Assembly: GCA_018697195.1 (NCBI GenBank)
Contig: CM031870.1
Span: 3,399,700-3,463,699, forward strand
From: Certhia americana
Lineage: Eukaryota > Chordata > Aves > Passeriformes > Certhiidae
DNA length: 64,000 nucleotides
Direction of reading: 5' to 3'
This document shows positions 22,392 to 34,300 of this stretch, piece by piece. A model generated the notes under the pieces. That model was not told the origin of the DNA and searched no databases. It was given only the letters and a program-made list of their open reading frames with translations. Numbering within the stretch: the first letter of the stretch is position 1; every line of letters starts with the position of its first letter. Both the position numbers and the translations under genes were made by a program.

Positions 22392-25300
22392 GTAAGGAGT
22401 GAGCGGCGGGAAAGAGGAGAAGGCCCTCGGGTCTAGGCCTGCTTCGGCCCGGCTCGGCTCAGGAAACGCTCCCGCGAGGCCGGGGTAAAATCTTGGAGCA
22501 CCCCTGGGCTTGCCAGGGAGACGGTGGCTCGGAGAGGGAGTGAGATGGCTTCTGCCGCCTCCATCCCGCGGGACTCTGTGCTCTGCCCGTGTCTCCCTGC
22601 CCGCCCCACAGCGCGGGGGGTGGCGGCGGTGACAAAGTTTCAAGCTGCGCTAAGGAAGGTTTAGGTTGGTCTTTAGGAGGAATTTCTTCATAAAAGGGGT
22701 GATTAGACATTGGAATGGGCTGCCCAGGGAAGTGGTGGATTTGCCGTCCCTGGAGGTTTAAAGGAAGACTGGACATGGCACTCAGTGCCATGGTCTGCTT
22801 GGCAAGATGGTGTTGGGTCACGGGTTGGACTCAGTGACCTTGGAGGGCTTTTCCAACCTATATAAATCCTGTGATTCTGTGTTGGCGTTTGTTTCCCACC
22901 CCCTCAGCAGCCAGATGGAGCCCCTTTGGGACCCCCCATGTTCTGTTGTTGCCTGCTGTAGGTGGCTCTGGTTGGGGCAGTTTTGCAGGAGCAAAGGGGC
23001 TGTGAAGGTTACCAAGCAATAGTGCTGGGGCTGTTATTGCATGTTTATATCCTAGCGAATGTTTTGTTGTTAGCATTTATCAAGGCTGAGCACCCTCCAC
23101 ATTCTCTGATTCCAAACATGATAGCTGCAGTTAGGGAGAGAGATATTTCAGAATGAGACACCTTAAAATAACAAAATTAATCAGTGTGCTGCAAGGAGCA
23201 TTGCCTCAGGAAATGAAAAACTGTATGGCCTGGTGTGTGAGGACACATCCCTGCCTGCTCTCAGCCAGCATAGAAGGCTCTTCAACCTGCTCTGTTGTCA
23301 ATCCTTGCTTCTGTTCTGCCAGCCAGGGTTTCCAAAAATACTTCATCCCCTCCCCTGCCTCTTACAGGCATAGATCAGCATCTGTCCAAATACTGGTGCT
23401 GAGTGCCACAGAGTCAGCAGCAAGTGGAAAAGGTCTTTCTTTGAGAGCAGCATCCAAATAATTTGAAAGCTAAGTGGAAATTTTCCTTCAGCTGTGGATA
23501 TGCTTGCATTTGAGAGGGAGGGAAACTTGTCATCTTCCTTGCATTTCAGGTATTTTCCCTGGGCCTGAGCACTTCTCCGTTTCAATGTAGGAACTGAATA
23601 ATGCCATGGCATAGCAGGGGTAGGACAGGCAAGTGAGGAAGGGAAGAGCTGAGTGAGCTGCAGCTTAAATGGTGGAGAAATTCATGCAAAGCCAGCTGAA
23701 GGTTCAACTGGTGTGATGCTGTGCACTGCAGTGCAAGTCCCTGTGACTCAAGTGCAAAGTGTCCCTGCTCATGGCACAGGGGTTGAAGCTGGATGATCTT
23801 TAAAGGTCCCTTCCAACCCAAAGCATTCTATGATGGTTCATTTCTGAAGTGACTTTCACAATGTCACAAAACTATTTGTATTAGAGCAAATGATGCTGGC
23901 TTTTGCAGCAAGAGCCTCACCATCTTTCAGTGGCTTTAGTGTTTTTGAAAAATGGCTTATTTTTATTTTAAACAATTGACATTTTAGCAATGCAGTGGAA
24001 GAGAAGCAGAGGCTGTGGTCACAGTGTTTACTGTTTGAATTCATTGCACTCCAACTTTGTTGAATTGTAAAGGTTTTCTGGATGTGTATTACAAGCAGTT
24101 GTTCAGTAGTAAATCTCCTGTCTGTGTTTCCCAGGGAGATGACAGCCTGTCTGTGATAACCTGTGAGTCAGACACAGCAATGGTGAGTTTTGATTAATGC
24201 CCTAAAAGGCCTCTCGAGGTCCTGCTGCATCTGGGTGGTGCCTCCTGCTCACCAAGCACCCCTCAGAGAGGAGAGTGAACAGTGGCACTGCAAAGGGCTT
24301 GAGGCACAAACCTCTAATTTCAGATGTAATTCTGGCTTCCAGATTCTCAGCGCTGGGGCTGCAAATGATATTTGGCTTTATTTTGCTGTTCTATTGAGTT
24401 GTGGGCTTAAGTAATCCTTTTAGAGAGTTTTAATGGAATTGAATAACTCCATTAGCTAAAGGGTTCTACAGAAATGGCTCTGGAATTTAGAAACAGCTTT
24501 ATCAGGCTATGCAAATAGAGAGTAGGATCCTGTTTAAGGAGGCTGGGGGAGATCATCTGGGATTGTCTTGAATTTGCTGCTACTCATATTTAATATTGAT
24601 GGGAAAAGTCTTATGTTCTGAGCAGAAATTGACAATTTATCTGTATAATCAGACTTCAGTTGGCACCACCTTAATTCTGGTGACCATTGCTGTGCCCAAA
24701 TCTGCATATGCTTAATGCTACTATTTTTATTTTCTATAGAAGATGTTTTGTCTTATTAGAACAGAAGATCTTCATAAAAAATGGAGATTGAAGGCAGTTT
24801 TGAGATTATATGATGAAATCTTAAGTACTTTCAGTACATAAAACCCCCACATTTCTCTTTCAGAAGTTAAAGAAGAGGATTTTTCACAAGCCTCCAAAGT
24901 CACCAAGTAAGTGTTCCAGAACTTTTTATTCTGCAGTTGCAAAACTAGATACATTTCTGGGACACAGGAGCTGGGAGCTTTATTTGAGACAGCATCCTGT
25001 TACTCTGTTCAGAATTATTCACTGCTATGTGCAGAGCACACCTGTTTGAGATCTGTTCTGTAACCTGTGAACTCCAACTTATATAGACTAAAATATTTAT
25101 ATCTATGAGTTGGTTGTAATTCTTGATTCTCCAGCATAAACTGCCTTTTTCTCATGCTGTACCTTCTGATGGTTGCACCTTTCTGAATTTGTTTTTCTCC
25201 TTTTCTTTTTGGAGAAATGCTGATACTTGTTCTGTAGAGAGACTGTGGAATTACTGGATCTCATCCAGTCACAGATCCCTGTGTGTGCATTTAGCAGTTC

Positions 25301-28300
25301 TCTGTTTCATTTGTTGGGGTGGGGTGATGTTTTTCCACAGTACAGTGTTGCTATTATTATTATATCTACAGTTTTGATACTGGGTTTGTCCTTTTTTCCT
25401 GGGGTTTATGGGTTTTTGCTGTGCTTTTCCACTTAGCTTCCTTCATAGGCTTCTAGTGAAGGTTTCAAAGAAGACCTTACCCTAAAGTGTTGTTAATAAA
25501 AACATTAGGATGTGCAGGTATCTTAAGGATGCCTATCCAAACTGTACACACAAACATTTCCAAATGTGTTGAGTCATACTACTGTCACTCTGCCTTTTTC
25601 TAAGCCTCTTCATTTTTTGGAATTGTAATTATTTTCTTTAGAGTGGAGTTTTTTTGGGGTTTGAGGGGTTTTTTATGTGACTGTCCCAGTGCTCTGTACA
25701 ACCCAGTTTGGAATGTGCTGTTAAATTCTATTTTTACAAGTAATAGGATTGAGTCTGGAAGCTTTGTAGAACAAGACAACAAGAATTCTAGTGACTTTGA
25801 GCTTTTGAAGGCAGCACTGAGATATTTTCTTTTACTGTAGAGTCTCCCTACAGCTCAAGCACACAACTGTATCCTAAAAAAGCTGCAGCTTGGCGATCTC
25901 TGCAGGGAATGGGCAGTGCTTCTTTTGAGAATGCAGCTGTTAAAATCCCAAGGCAGATGTGGCTGGGATCTCTGAAACAAGGTATTGGTATAGAAATGTT
26001 GTTTGCATTTATGGATAAAATTCATTGTTGTGGACAGCTTAACATATAAACTATTAAAAAATAATTTGTATTTGATTAAAGGCTACGTAGGAATTAATTT
26101 CACTGTTATTTATTTGGGTGGTTGGAATTACCTGATCTTGAGCGTTGGCATTTATAGAGGGAATAATTAACAGCATCTGGAGCTTTCCATGTTGCATTTG
26201 CTTAGAATAACCCCACAAATTTAATTCACAATTATCCCTGATTTTCACATTTTTGTTCCATTTCTCTTGGCAGGAATGAGCCATGCTCTGAAATCAGATG
26301 TTGACACGGGGCATATGCGAGATAGCATTTCCAGTAGCACTCCAGAATATTTGAAGGAAGCTCTAGGAATGAGAAAGCCAAAACATTCTCGTTCTTCCAG
26401 TAATGGTAAACTCTGTAATGGTGTGGTAGATAAAAGTGAATGATCTTTTTCCCCTCTAAAAGCACCCAATGCTTAAGATCTTAGCTTCAGTAAAGCAAAA
26501 GCCATTTTAGTTCATTAAAATATATGTGTCAAAATATGAACTGTGAGATACTTTTTGAGATTCCTAAATTGGTTAAGGCAGGGATTTCCAATTTTTTTGA
26601 GCAATGAATCACTATTAGCTTTCAGATCTTTTGCAAATTGCCATGCATTTGCAGCTGAAAACGTTGCAGATATAATATGGTTCAATGGGACAGCTGTAGA
26701 CAATTTATTGTGACTTCAAAACATAGTTTAGGAACCATTGATAGAAACCATCTGCTTGCCTGAAATTCTATGTAATTGACTCCTTCTACTTCTTCTCTAG
26801 AAAGTGTTTTATCATGTGGTTGTGACATTAAAATCAAATGAGTTTTATGAGAAGAGCAAACTTTCAAAATTTTTTTCTACTTTTCTTAAAGGAGAACTGT
26901 AAACTTTAAAATTCCACTTCCATTTAAAATGACACCTATACTTTTACTGGTGGTACACAGTTTCTGGCAACTTTACCAGATGATATATTTGTGCATGTTA
27001 AACATAAATAAAAAAATGCCTTCTAGACGTCTTTTAGAAACCTTTTAAAAATAATGGATTTATTGGGATGAGAAGACTGCAGTCTTCTGTGAAGTATCTT
27101 TCTTGAGATGGATATTTTAATATAGCACCAGAAAAAAGATGTAATTAGGAAAAAATTGGCTGCAAAATCTGGCAGTAACACTTCCATTTCACCTCCATCT
27201 CTAAAATTAATTTCCTTGCTGATTTTTCTTCTTCGATGAAAGAAAAAAAAAAGCTGGTTTCCATTTTGGTGCTGTTCTAGGTATTTCTTTTTAATTGCAA
27301 GATTTCTGGTTGGTTAAAAATACCTCTTTTGGATCTACTTATTTTACATACCTCTTTCTGTAGGCTACATTCCTGGAACTCCTGACTACAAAGAGAAAGA
27401 AGATATGTATGATGAAATTATAGAACTGAAAAAGGTACAGTTTCTCTGATACTTATAGAAAAATGGCATTGCTCCATCCTGTACGTGTCCTGGCCTTAAT
27501 GATCCAGACCACATTTTTTCCATTTTTAGTTTAGGGCTAAACTAAAACTTGTGTCTGTCTAAGGCAATTTCACTGTGGTGACATGGTTAGAGTGAGTTTT
27601 CTGTAGAGGTTAGTGCAGTGCATGAAGGGTGAGGACTGGCCTTGTTGAACTCTGCGGTTACCTATAGACAAATACCTTGGCTATGGTTGATCATTTGTGT
27701 AAGGTTGCCTTTCTGTTAGACCTTTTCCTTCTGTCTTCCCTCTGTCTCCTCCCTGAGCTTTCCTGTCCTGCTGCCTGCCCTGGGCCAGTGTGATGGGTTT
27801 GTGTTTTGGCATTTTTGTCCTCTTTTACCATATCATCTTCGCCATTGTAATTGGATTGGTTTTGAGATCAGAAGGTGAAAACTCTGAATTTTCCTGTTTC
27901 AGAAATGTACTTAAAATTCTTCTCCCCTCTTTTAGACAATACAAGCACAGAAGAATGAAGGAGACCGAATGAAAACGAAGCTCCGTCGACTGGAAGAGGA
28001 GAACAATAGAAAGGATAAACAGATTGAACAACTGCTGGATCCTTCCAGGGTGGGTATTTCTTGTGAGGATAAAAGTGGGGCAAACAATTAGGAGTTTGTA
28101 GTGTGGTGACTCCTAGGAGTGGTGAGCTGGAGTATGAGAGGTTTTGTGAAGGGATTTCTGGTCTGTGCATCTCAGATCAGTACTCCAGCTCAGTTCAAAG
28201 GAAGATGATACCATGCAGTGAGGATAAGTTCATTTAGCACAAATACCTTTAATTTCTGAAGGTAGAATAAAAATGCTGTCTCATTAGGGGCCCACTTTCT

Positions 28301-31300
28301 GAATATTTTTCCTGAGAGGAGAATGGAGTTAACCTCTTGCAGGGTGACGGGTTCATGCAGTCCTGACACCTGACCAGGAGGCACAAGAGCAGCCTTGTCA
28401 GGCCCTGACAAGAAGCATTTGTTGTTGTAGTCAGATGTGAATCTCACTGAATTTCTTGTGGCTGTCAGTCTGTGCAGACCTGCATCTTGGGAGAAATGTG
28501 CTAATAGAAAGCTGTGGGCATGGGGAGTTCAGAATTTCAGCTGTTGGAATGTGAATTGACTGTGGAGTTGAGCAGGTTGGAAGATTCTGTGGAAAGAGTC
28601 AGCAGTAGAATAAAGTAGCAGAGTTGGTCACTTGCTCTTTTTGTGTTATGTTGCAGGGCTCTGAGCTGGCACGAGCTTTGTCAGAAAAGAAGACTGATAA
28701 TGGATGGGTAAGAATGTGTTCACTTCCTGCTTTTATTTGTCCTTTTTCCTCTTGCTGAGGTGAAAGACTACTAAAAAATAAAATTAGGTCAGAAAGAATA
28801 ATCAATTAGGGAGTCACATAACCTTTATCTCTGTAAGGAGTCAGTAACAAAGATGTAGAGTTAACATTATTTTGAGGAGCTTTCTTTGTCATTGTCTTGA
28901 GTCTTTTTAGGGAGTATTCCCCCTATTGTTTGCTGCTTTGGCAAGGTAATGGCCAATGTTGGTTTTATTTTATGGTTGTGTATCCATATTCTTAAGCTCA
29001 TTATGAAATCAGGCATCTGATATCGTCAGTGTTCTCTTTTTCACAGGGTAGCAGATGTGTATGATTTACTAAGTGCTGAAATATGTAGAAATAAGTATAT
29101 CTGATTAGGTACAATTTATAAAGACAGGGCAGACAGGAATAGACCTTCTGTGAAGAGACAGATTATTCAAGGACTCACGAGCTCTTTGTTCTTTCTGTAG
29201 GTGGTTACTGGATTAAAGCAGAAGATTGTCAAGCTCGAAGAGCAGTGCAAGGAGAAAGACAACACTATTAAGTATGACTTTGAGGGGGCAGAGGGTAGAG
29301 GCTTGTATTGGATTAACTAATAAAGAGAATTGGAAATCCATGTCATTTTTCATTTGTGTTCTACTCCTTAAGACATTTTAATAAACTCCCAAGAACGTAT
29401 TGGTAATTATAAACCAAAAAATGATGAACTACCAGGTTGCAGTGTCTTTACTGATCTGACTGGATTATTTTTTGTATTATTCTATTTTCAGTGAATTCCA
29501 GGCAGACATGAAGACCAGTAATTTGGAAGAAGTGAGGTTAGCCATGGAAACCTACTATGAAGAGGTATGTCTGGCAGGTCCTTCAGTGTGCATGCAGGAC
29601 AGGAAGCTGGTCAGTTGTTGAGTCAAAGTGTAGATGGAATGCTTAAGGTTTCCATAGTTATTCTCATAGCTCAAGCTGTTCATACTGAAAAAAAATTTTT
29701 CTTCAATAAGTTGAGGGTATTAATGAAAAAGGGCAAATAAAGAACCCACAGTACCTCCATAAGTGTAATGTTGAGATGGAAGCAAATTTAACAGTAGCCT
29801 GATTTTCAGTGATGGCATCATTAGCTCTGCCACTACCCAAAGTCTTGTTCTGATTTTCACCTAATGAGAAAACGTGTTGCTGTGAAAGCTGACATTGCTA
29901 AAGCTCCTTAATGGAATCTGTATTTCACAGGTTCATCGCCTCCAACTCCTCCTGGCCAAGTCTGAGACTATGAGGAAAAAGTATGTTTAATTCTTCTGAG
30001 GCAAATATTTGCATGCATGTGTTTGATACATCGCTTGTGTTCTAATTTACCTGATGGAGAACTACTGCATGAGAACAGTTTTTGTCATTTAGATTGCTGG
30101 ATTTGCATTTTGGCACTGCTTTGGTTGGCTTCACAGCCTTGAAATATGTCTTAATCACAATTTTTAGCTTGTAGATAGATCATTTTGTGCATGTAGAAAA
30201 ATACCAGAGCTATTTAAAAAGTACATGATAGTGCTGAAAATTTATCTCTGTTGCATATTCCCTCATAATCACACCTATTCTGGCATCACTGGCAATTGAA
30301 ACAAACTCCCTGGATGTTTGGTATTTCACACTTGAGTCAGTTCTGCATCTTGCTCTTGAGTATGTGTTGCAGAGAAAATGTTCTTGGAGTAAACATTATT
30401 TTCCTGTGGTACAGAGACACAGACTAGTAAATTGTGTCAGAAAAGCTTGTACTAGTGCTTGTCACTGGTGTGCAAGTGTGGGCATGGTGGTGAGGGTGAA
30501 CAGTTTATAGAGGCAATAAAGGTCAAAGCACAAAGGCAGAAGACAAAGATCCACTAAGAGAGCAAATTAAAAGCATCACTGCAAGTGGGTGTTACTTGAG
30601 CTGAAAAAAGGGTAAGAGTGTCTTGTGGGACAGTAAATTCGTTACCACACAACTTCAAAATACACTTGACCTCCTAGTGTTAAGTACAGACAACTGTCTT
30701 AACATTGGGTGTAATTATTTAGATTGATAGAAACATGTGAGAACTCTTTAGGGTCATTATTTATACTGCTTGTGTTCCCTAATTTGCTGTCGCTCATGGA
30801 TTGAAAACTGAAATTTGTTTTGTAACTTTTTTTAAAAAATAAATCCTTTGGTTCAGGCCCACGGTGACCAGCCTCTCAAGGCTCTAAGCCATCACACCTA
30901 ATTTATTTACAGGTGAAAATGAGTCATCAGGTCTCTTCCTTGTCCTCATTTATTCATAGCTTCAAAAAGTGGTGGTCAGGGCAGTCTCTCTCCATTATGT
31001 GACTGTCAGTCTCTGCTGGAGAGGCTGAGCACTGAAATCATAAATCACGTTGAAGATCAGGACTCGGGTGTATTGAAAGAGTTGTTTGAGAGTATTTCTT
31101 TCACGATGCTTGTCTCTATTAGTTCTGGCTGAAGTGAATGGCATTTGGCTTCTCTTTCTCAGTGTTAATACTGAAGTATGGTTATTTATATGTGAAGATG
31201 TAGTATCCAGTTGTAGCTAGAAACTAACTTTTCAAGCCCTCAAAATTGACCGAAATAGATTTTTTTATTTAGGTTTGGATGTCACTGAGTGGTCTGGTTA

Positions 31301-34300
31301 TGATTTCTATCATTCCTGTCACTCTCCCATTCTGATGATGTGTTTTGTTTTGGTTTTTACTCTTTTTTCCCTCCTGCTTGGGAAAGCAGTGTGAATAGTC
31401 ATCTATGACATTTGGGCAGTCTTATTTGGTTTGTTTTTTTTTCCATTTCCTTTTAATTTCTAATAAGGAGATCAGTTAAAAATTCAGCCTTTCACTCTGA
31501 TATGCTAACTGTAAAATGTCTCCCCTTTACCTTGTAATTGTTCCAGTGGATGAGATGTAAGATTCCTTCACAAACTGTTCTGTAGTTGTCACTGGCAGTG
31601 GCATTTGTGCAAAACTAAGTCCATCAGTTATTTCAGGCCTTTATTTCCAGAAGTTTTTAAGAATTTTTTCATAGCAATAAAGAAAAAATATTTCATCTCA
31701 CTAATAATCCGTTTTGTGAACAAATGTTATAACTTTCCACATCTAGAAATTCAGATTTCTTTCCCCCTTTATTAGAAAAAAAAATTTAAATTCCTGTAGT
31801 ATATTTAAAGTAATTTTAACGCATTACAGGCTTTCCCATTTCTGATGCTTTTCATTTCCATATTAGCTGTATTCTTCAAATCTGTTTCAAATCACTCCGG
31901 GGTTTATAGACACAAAGATAGTTTCTTTTACAGTGGAGCACCATTCCCAGTTATCTGAAAATACACTTGGGTGTTGGGTTTGTTTGAGTTATTCCATCTC
32001 TGTCTATCCCTCTCTCCAACCTCAATGTTTGTTAGTGAACAAAAGCCATTCAGAGCTTGCAGGTTGGCTCTCTGCTGGACAGTTTCTTGGAGGAGTCTCA
32101 CAGTTGGCTGAAGTGTTTTTTAAATCAGAGGTTCACAGAGTGCTGGTAAAGCATTATAAGGAAGGTTAACAAAATAAACAGAAAACGAGATAAATAACAT
32201 TCATACAAGTGCCCTTGTTTGTGGGTAAATGGAACAGAGTGGGGGAAGAAGCAAGAGTAACAAATGAATTTTCAATGTTTCAAAGTATCTTTTCTCTTTG
32301 ATGCAAGTTAAAACAATTGTGGAAGTGTTGAGCAAGGTGATCTTTGCATGTTTTTAGAGAGAAGAGTAGGTTAACTCCCTAAGTTAAAAAAAAAAACAAA
32401 AAGGGAAATGTTATTATGGGAGAACTGAGGCTGTCAACTCAGCCATCTGACTTGAGTAGTGAAGCTGCTCCACTCCTTTTAATGCTGGCTCTGAGTTCTC
32501 TGCTTTAAGTTAACTTTCTGGTTTTGACCCCTTTTCCAAGTACAGAGGGCAGAGACACCCAAAAACGACTGAAGGCACTGAATGCTGCTGTGCTGAGGTT
32601 GTCCAGGAACATCAAGGAATTGCAGGCTGAGAATCGGAGGCTGAAGGAAGATCTGGATCATGTGCTGAGCAGTTCCCCTCCTCCCAGTAAAACAAAAAGT
32701 ATGTTCTAGAAAATCAGTGAATGTGGGGCAGGGAATTTGGGCACATCTGAAAGATGTGTGACAGCAGGACCCTACCAAGGTGGAAATAAGGGATTTATTA
32801 CGAAGGTGAAGATTCAGGAGTGGCAAAGTTGGAATGAGAACCTTCTTTCAGGAGTCTGAGATTTCTCCAGTCAGATCTGTGTTTCCTCTATTATTGTCCC
32901 TGAGATTTCTAAACTCAAATTGATACAGGAGACTTTTTCACTTTTTGAGCTGAAAATTGGTGAACTGAGTGGCTGATGTTGATTTCGGAGCTGATCAGTT
33001 TAGAAATCAGATGTTTTATGCCCATTCTCATTTTTTCATTGGTAGATATTTAAAGCTGGCATTCAGAGATCTTTAAATGGTCTTTTGATATGGCCAGAAG
33101 TCTCAAAAAGCCATGTTGCCCCGTGGATATAGATATATGTTTAAGACTTTGTTATTATTATGTTTAGATTATAGTGAGTGGAGCAGACAGAGGCTGGTGA
33201 GGAGGATTTCAGATCTAGAAAAAGTAAGTGGTCATAGTTAAGTGTCTTTCTTACCTGTCTGGGAGCAGAAAATGCAGACCCACTGCCTTGCAGTGCTCTG
33301 CAAGTGCAATGCTCTTGGCCTGTTGTTCTTCAGTGTCTCAGCCTTGTGCATTCTACCTCATACACATAACCTGCTTCCTGTAGCATGAGCCCTCCTTCCC
33401 TGTTTTCTTTTATCACACTTCTTAGATATAGATGCACATTTTAGAATTAGCCTCCATTTGATTTTTTCTCGGCCTAAATGAAGTAATCTCACGCTAAATT
33501 TGATTTTGTTTTTGTGTGTGTGTGTGTGTTTTCCATGTAAATTTACCCTGCTTAGAAAGTATGTGCCATGGAGAGCAGCAGAGTGTCCTCAGCTGATAGT
33601 GAGGCATCACAAGTGCTTGCTGTGTCATCTTCGCCTTCCGTGGACCTGGATCATCCAGCATCCCAACATTTAGACCATGGTGAGGAATGCTGTCAACTCC
33701 AAAGGCTGGTGAAGGAACTGAAGAGTGATAGGAAGGCACTTCAGAATCTCCTGCTCAGTAAAGAGTAAGTGTGACTTTTTTCTGGGATGTTCTTCTGTAG
33801 GTGTGAATCATTTCATCATTTCTGATCCTGTCATGAAATGATGTAATAAGTATTTCACATTTTCAGCTAGAAAATTAATTCAGAGAATTGCTTCAGTTTT
33901 TATTTCAAAAGCTTCTTTCTAATCCTACTTGCTTCATAAAATTACATTGCAGAACAAAAGCCAGAGGATGGAAAATGAGAATTTCTGCTTGTTTCTTGCA
34001 CATTTTTCGAGGCTTAGTTTTCTGCCAATCACACTGAATACCCTTTGAAGGGTTATATGTTTATGCAGCACTTTTTGCTCGTGAAAAAGCCAAAACTTTT
34101 TGCTGTAAAAATTTGTGTGGTTTTTTTTTTCCAACACGTTTTGTCTGATCTCCCACTTTCTCCAGCTAAACCTGCCTTCTGTCCTAGGATGCCCTGTGGC
34201 TTCTGTTCTCCCCATAAGTGATTGATTTGCAGTTTGTATTGCCTGCAGTGTTTGGTGTGTCAGGGCTTTGGGGCAGGTTAATCTGAGCACTGTGAGCAGG

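Larger units (their letters stand above)
21513..22400. promoter_or_regulatory. Bidirectional CpG-island promoter of BRAT1 and IQCE
   Basis: BRAT1 (minus) and IQCE (plus) start codons face away from each other 838 bases apart. The interval is very rich in G+C and CpG and has no TATA box. Recognisable sites cluster at 22171-22244: a perfect NRF1 palindrome, an X-box-like RFX site and an ETS site. This TATA-less combination is typical of divergent housekeeping promoters. Shared regulation is inferred from spacing and site content. Confidence 0.85.
22392..24134 (+). other. IQCE: IQCE intron 1
   Basis: This 1.74 kb intron holds two plus-strand CR1 3' ends (22636-22881 and 23766-23834). Outside those no exon-like sequence is evident. 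Confidence 0.75.

Noticed and set aside
21549..22436. 295-codon open frame on the plus strand and overlapping frames across the BRAT1/IQCE promoter
   Set aside because: They are produced by the GGGACA array and by stop-poor CpG-rich sequence; the real genes use other frames.
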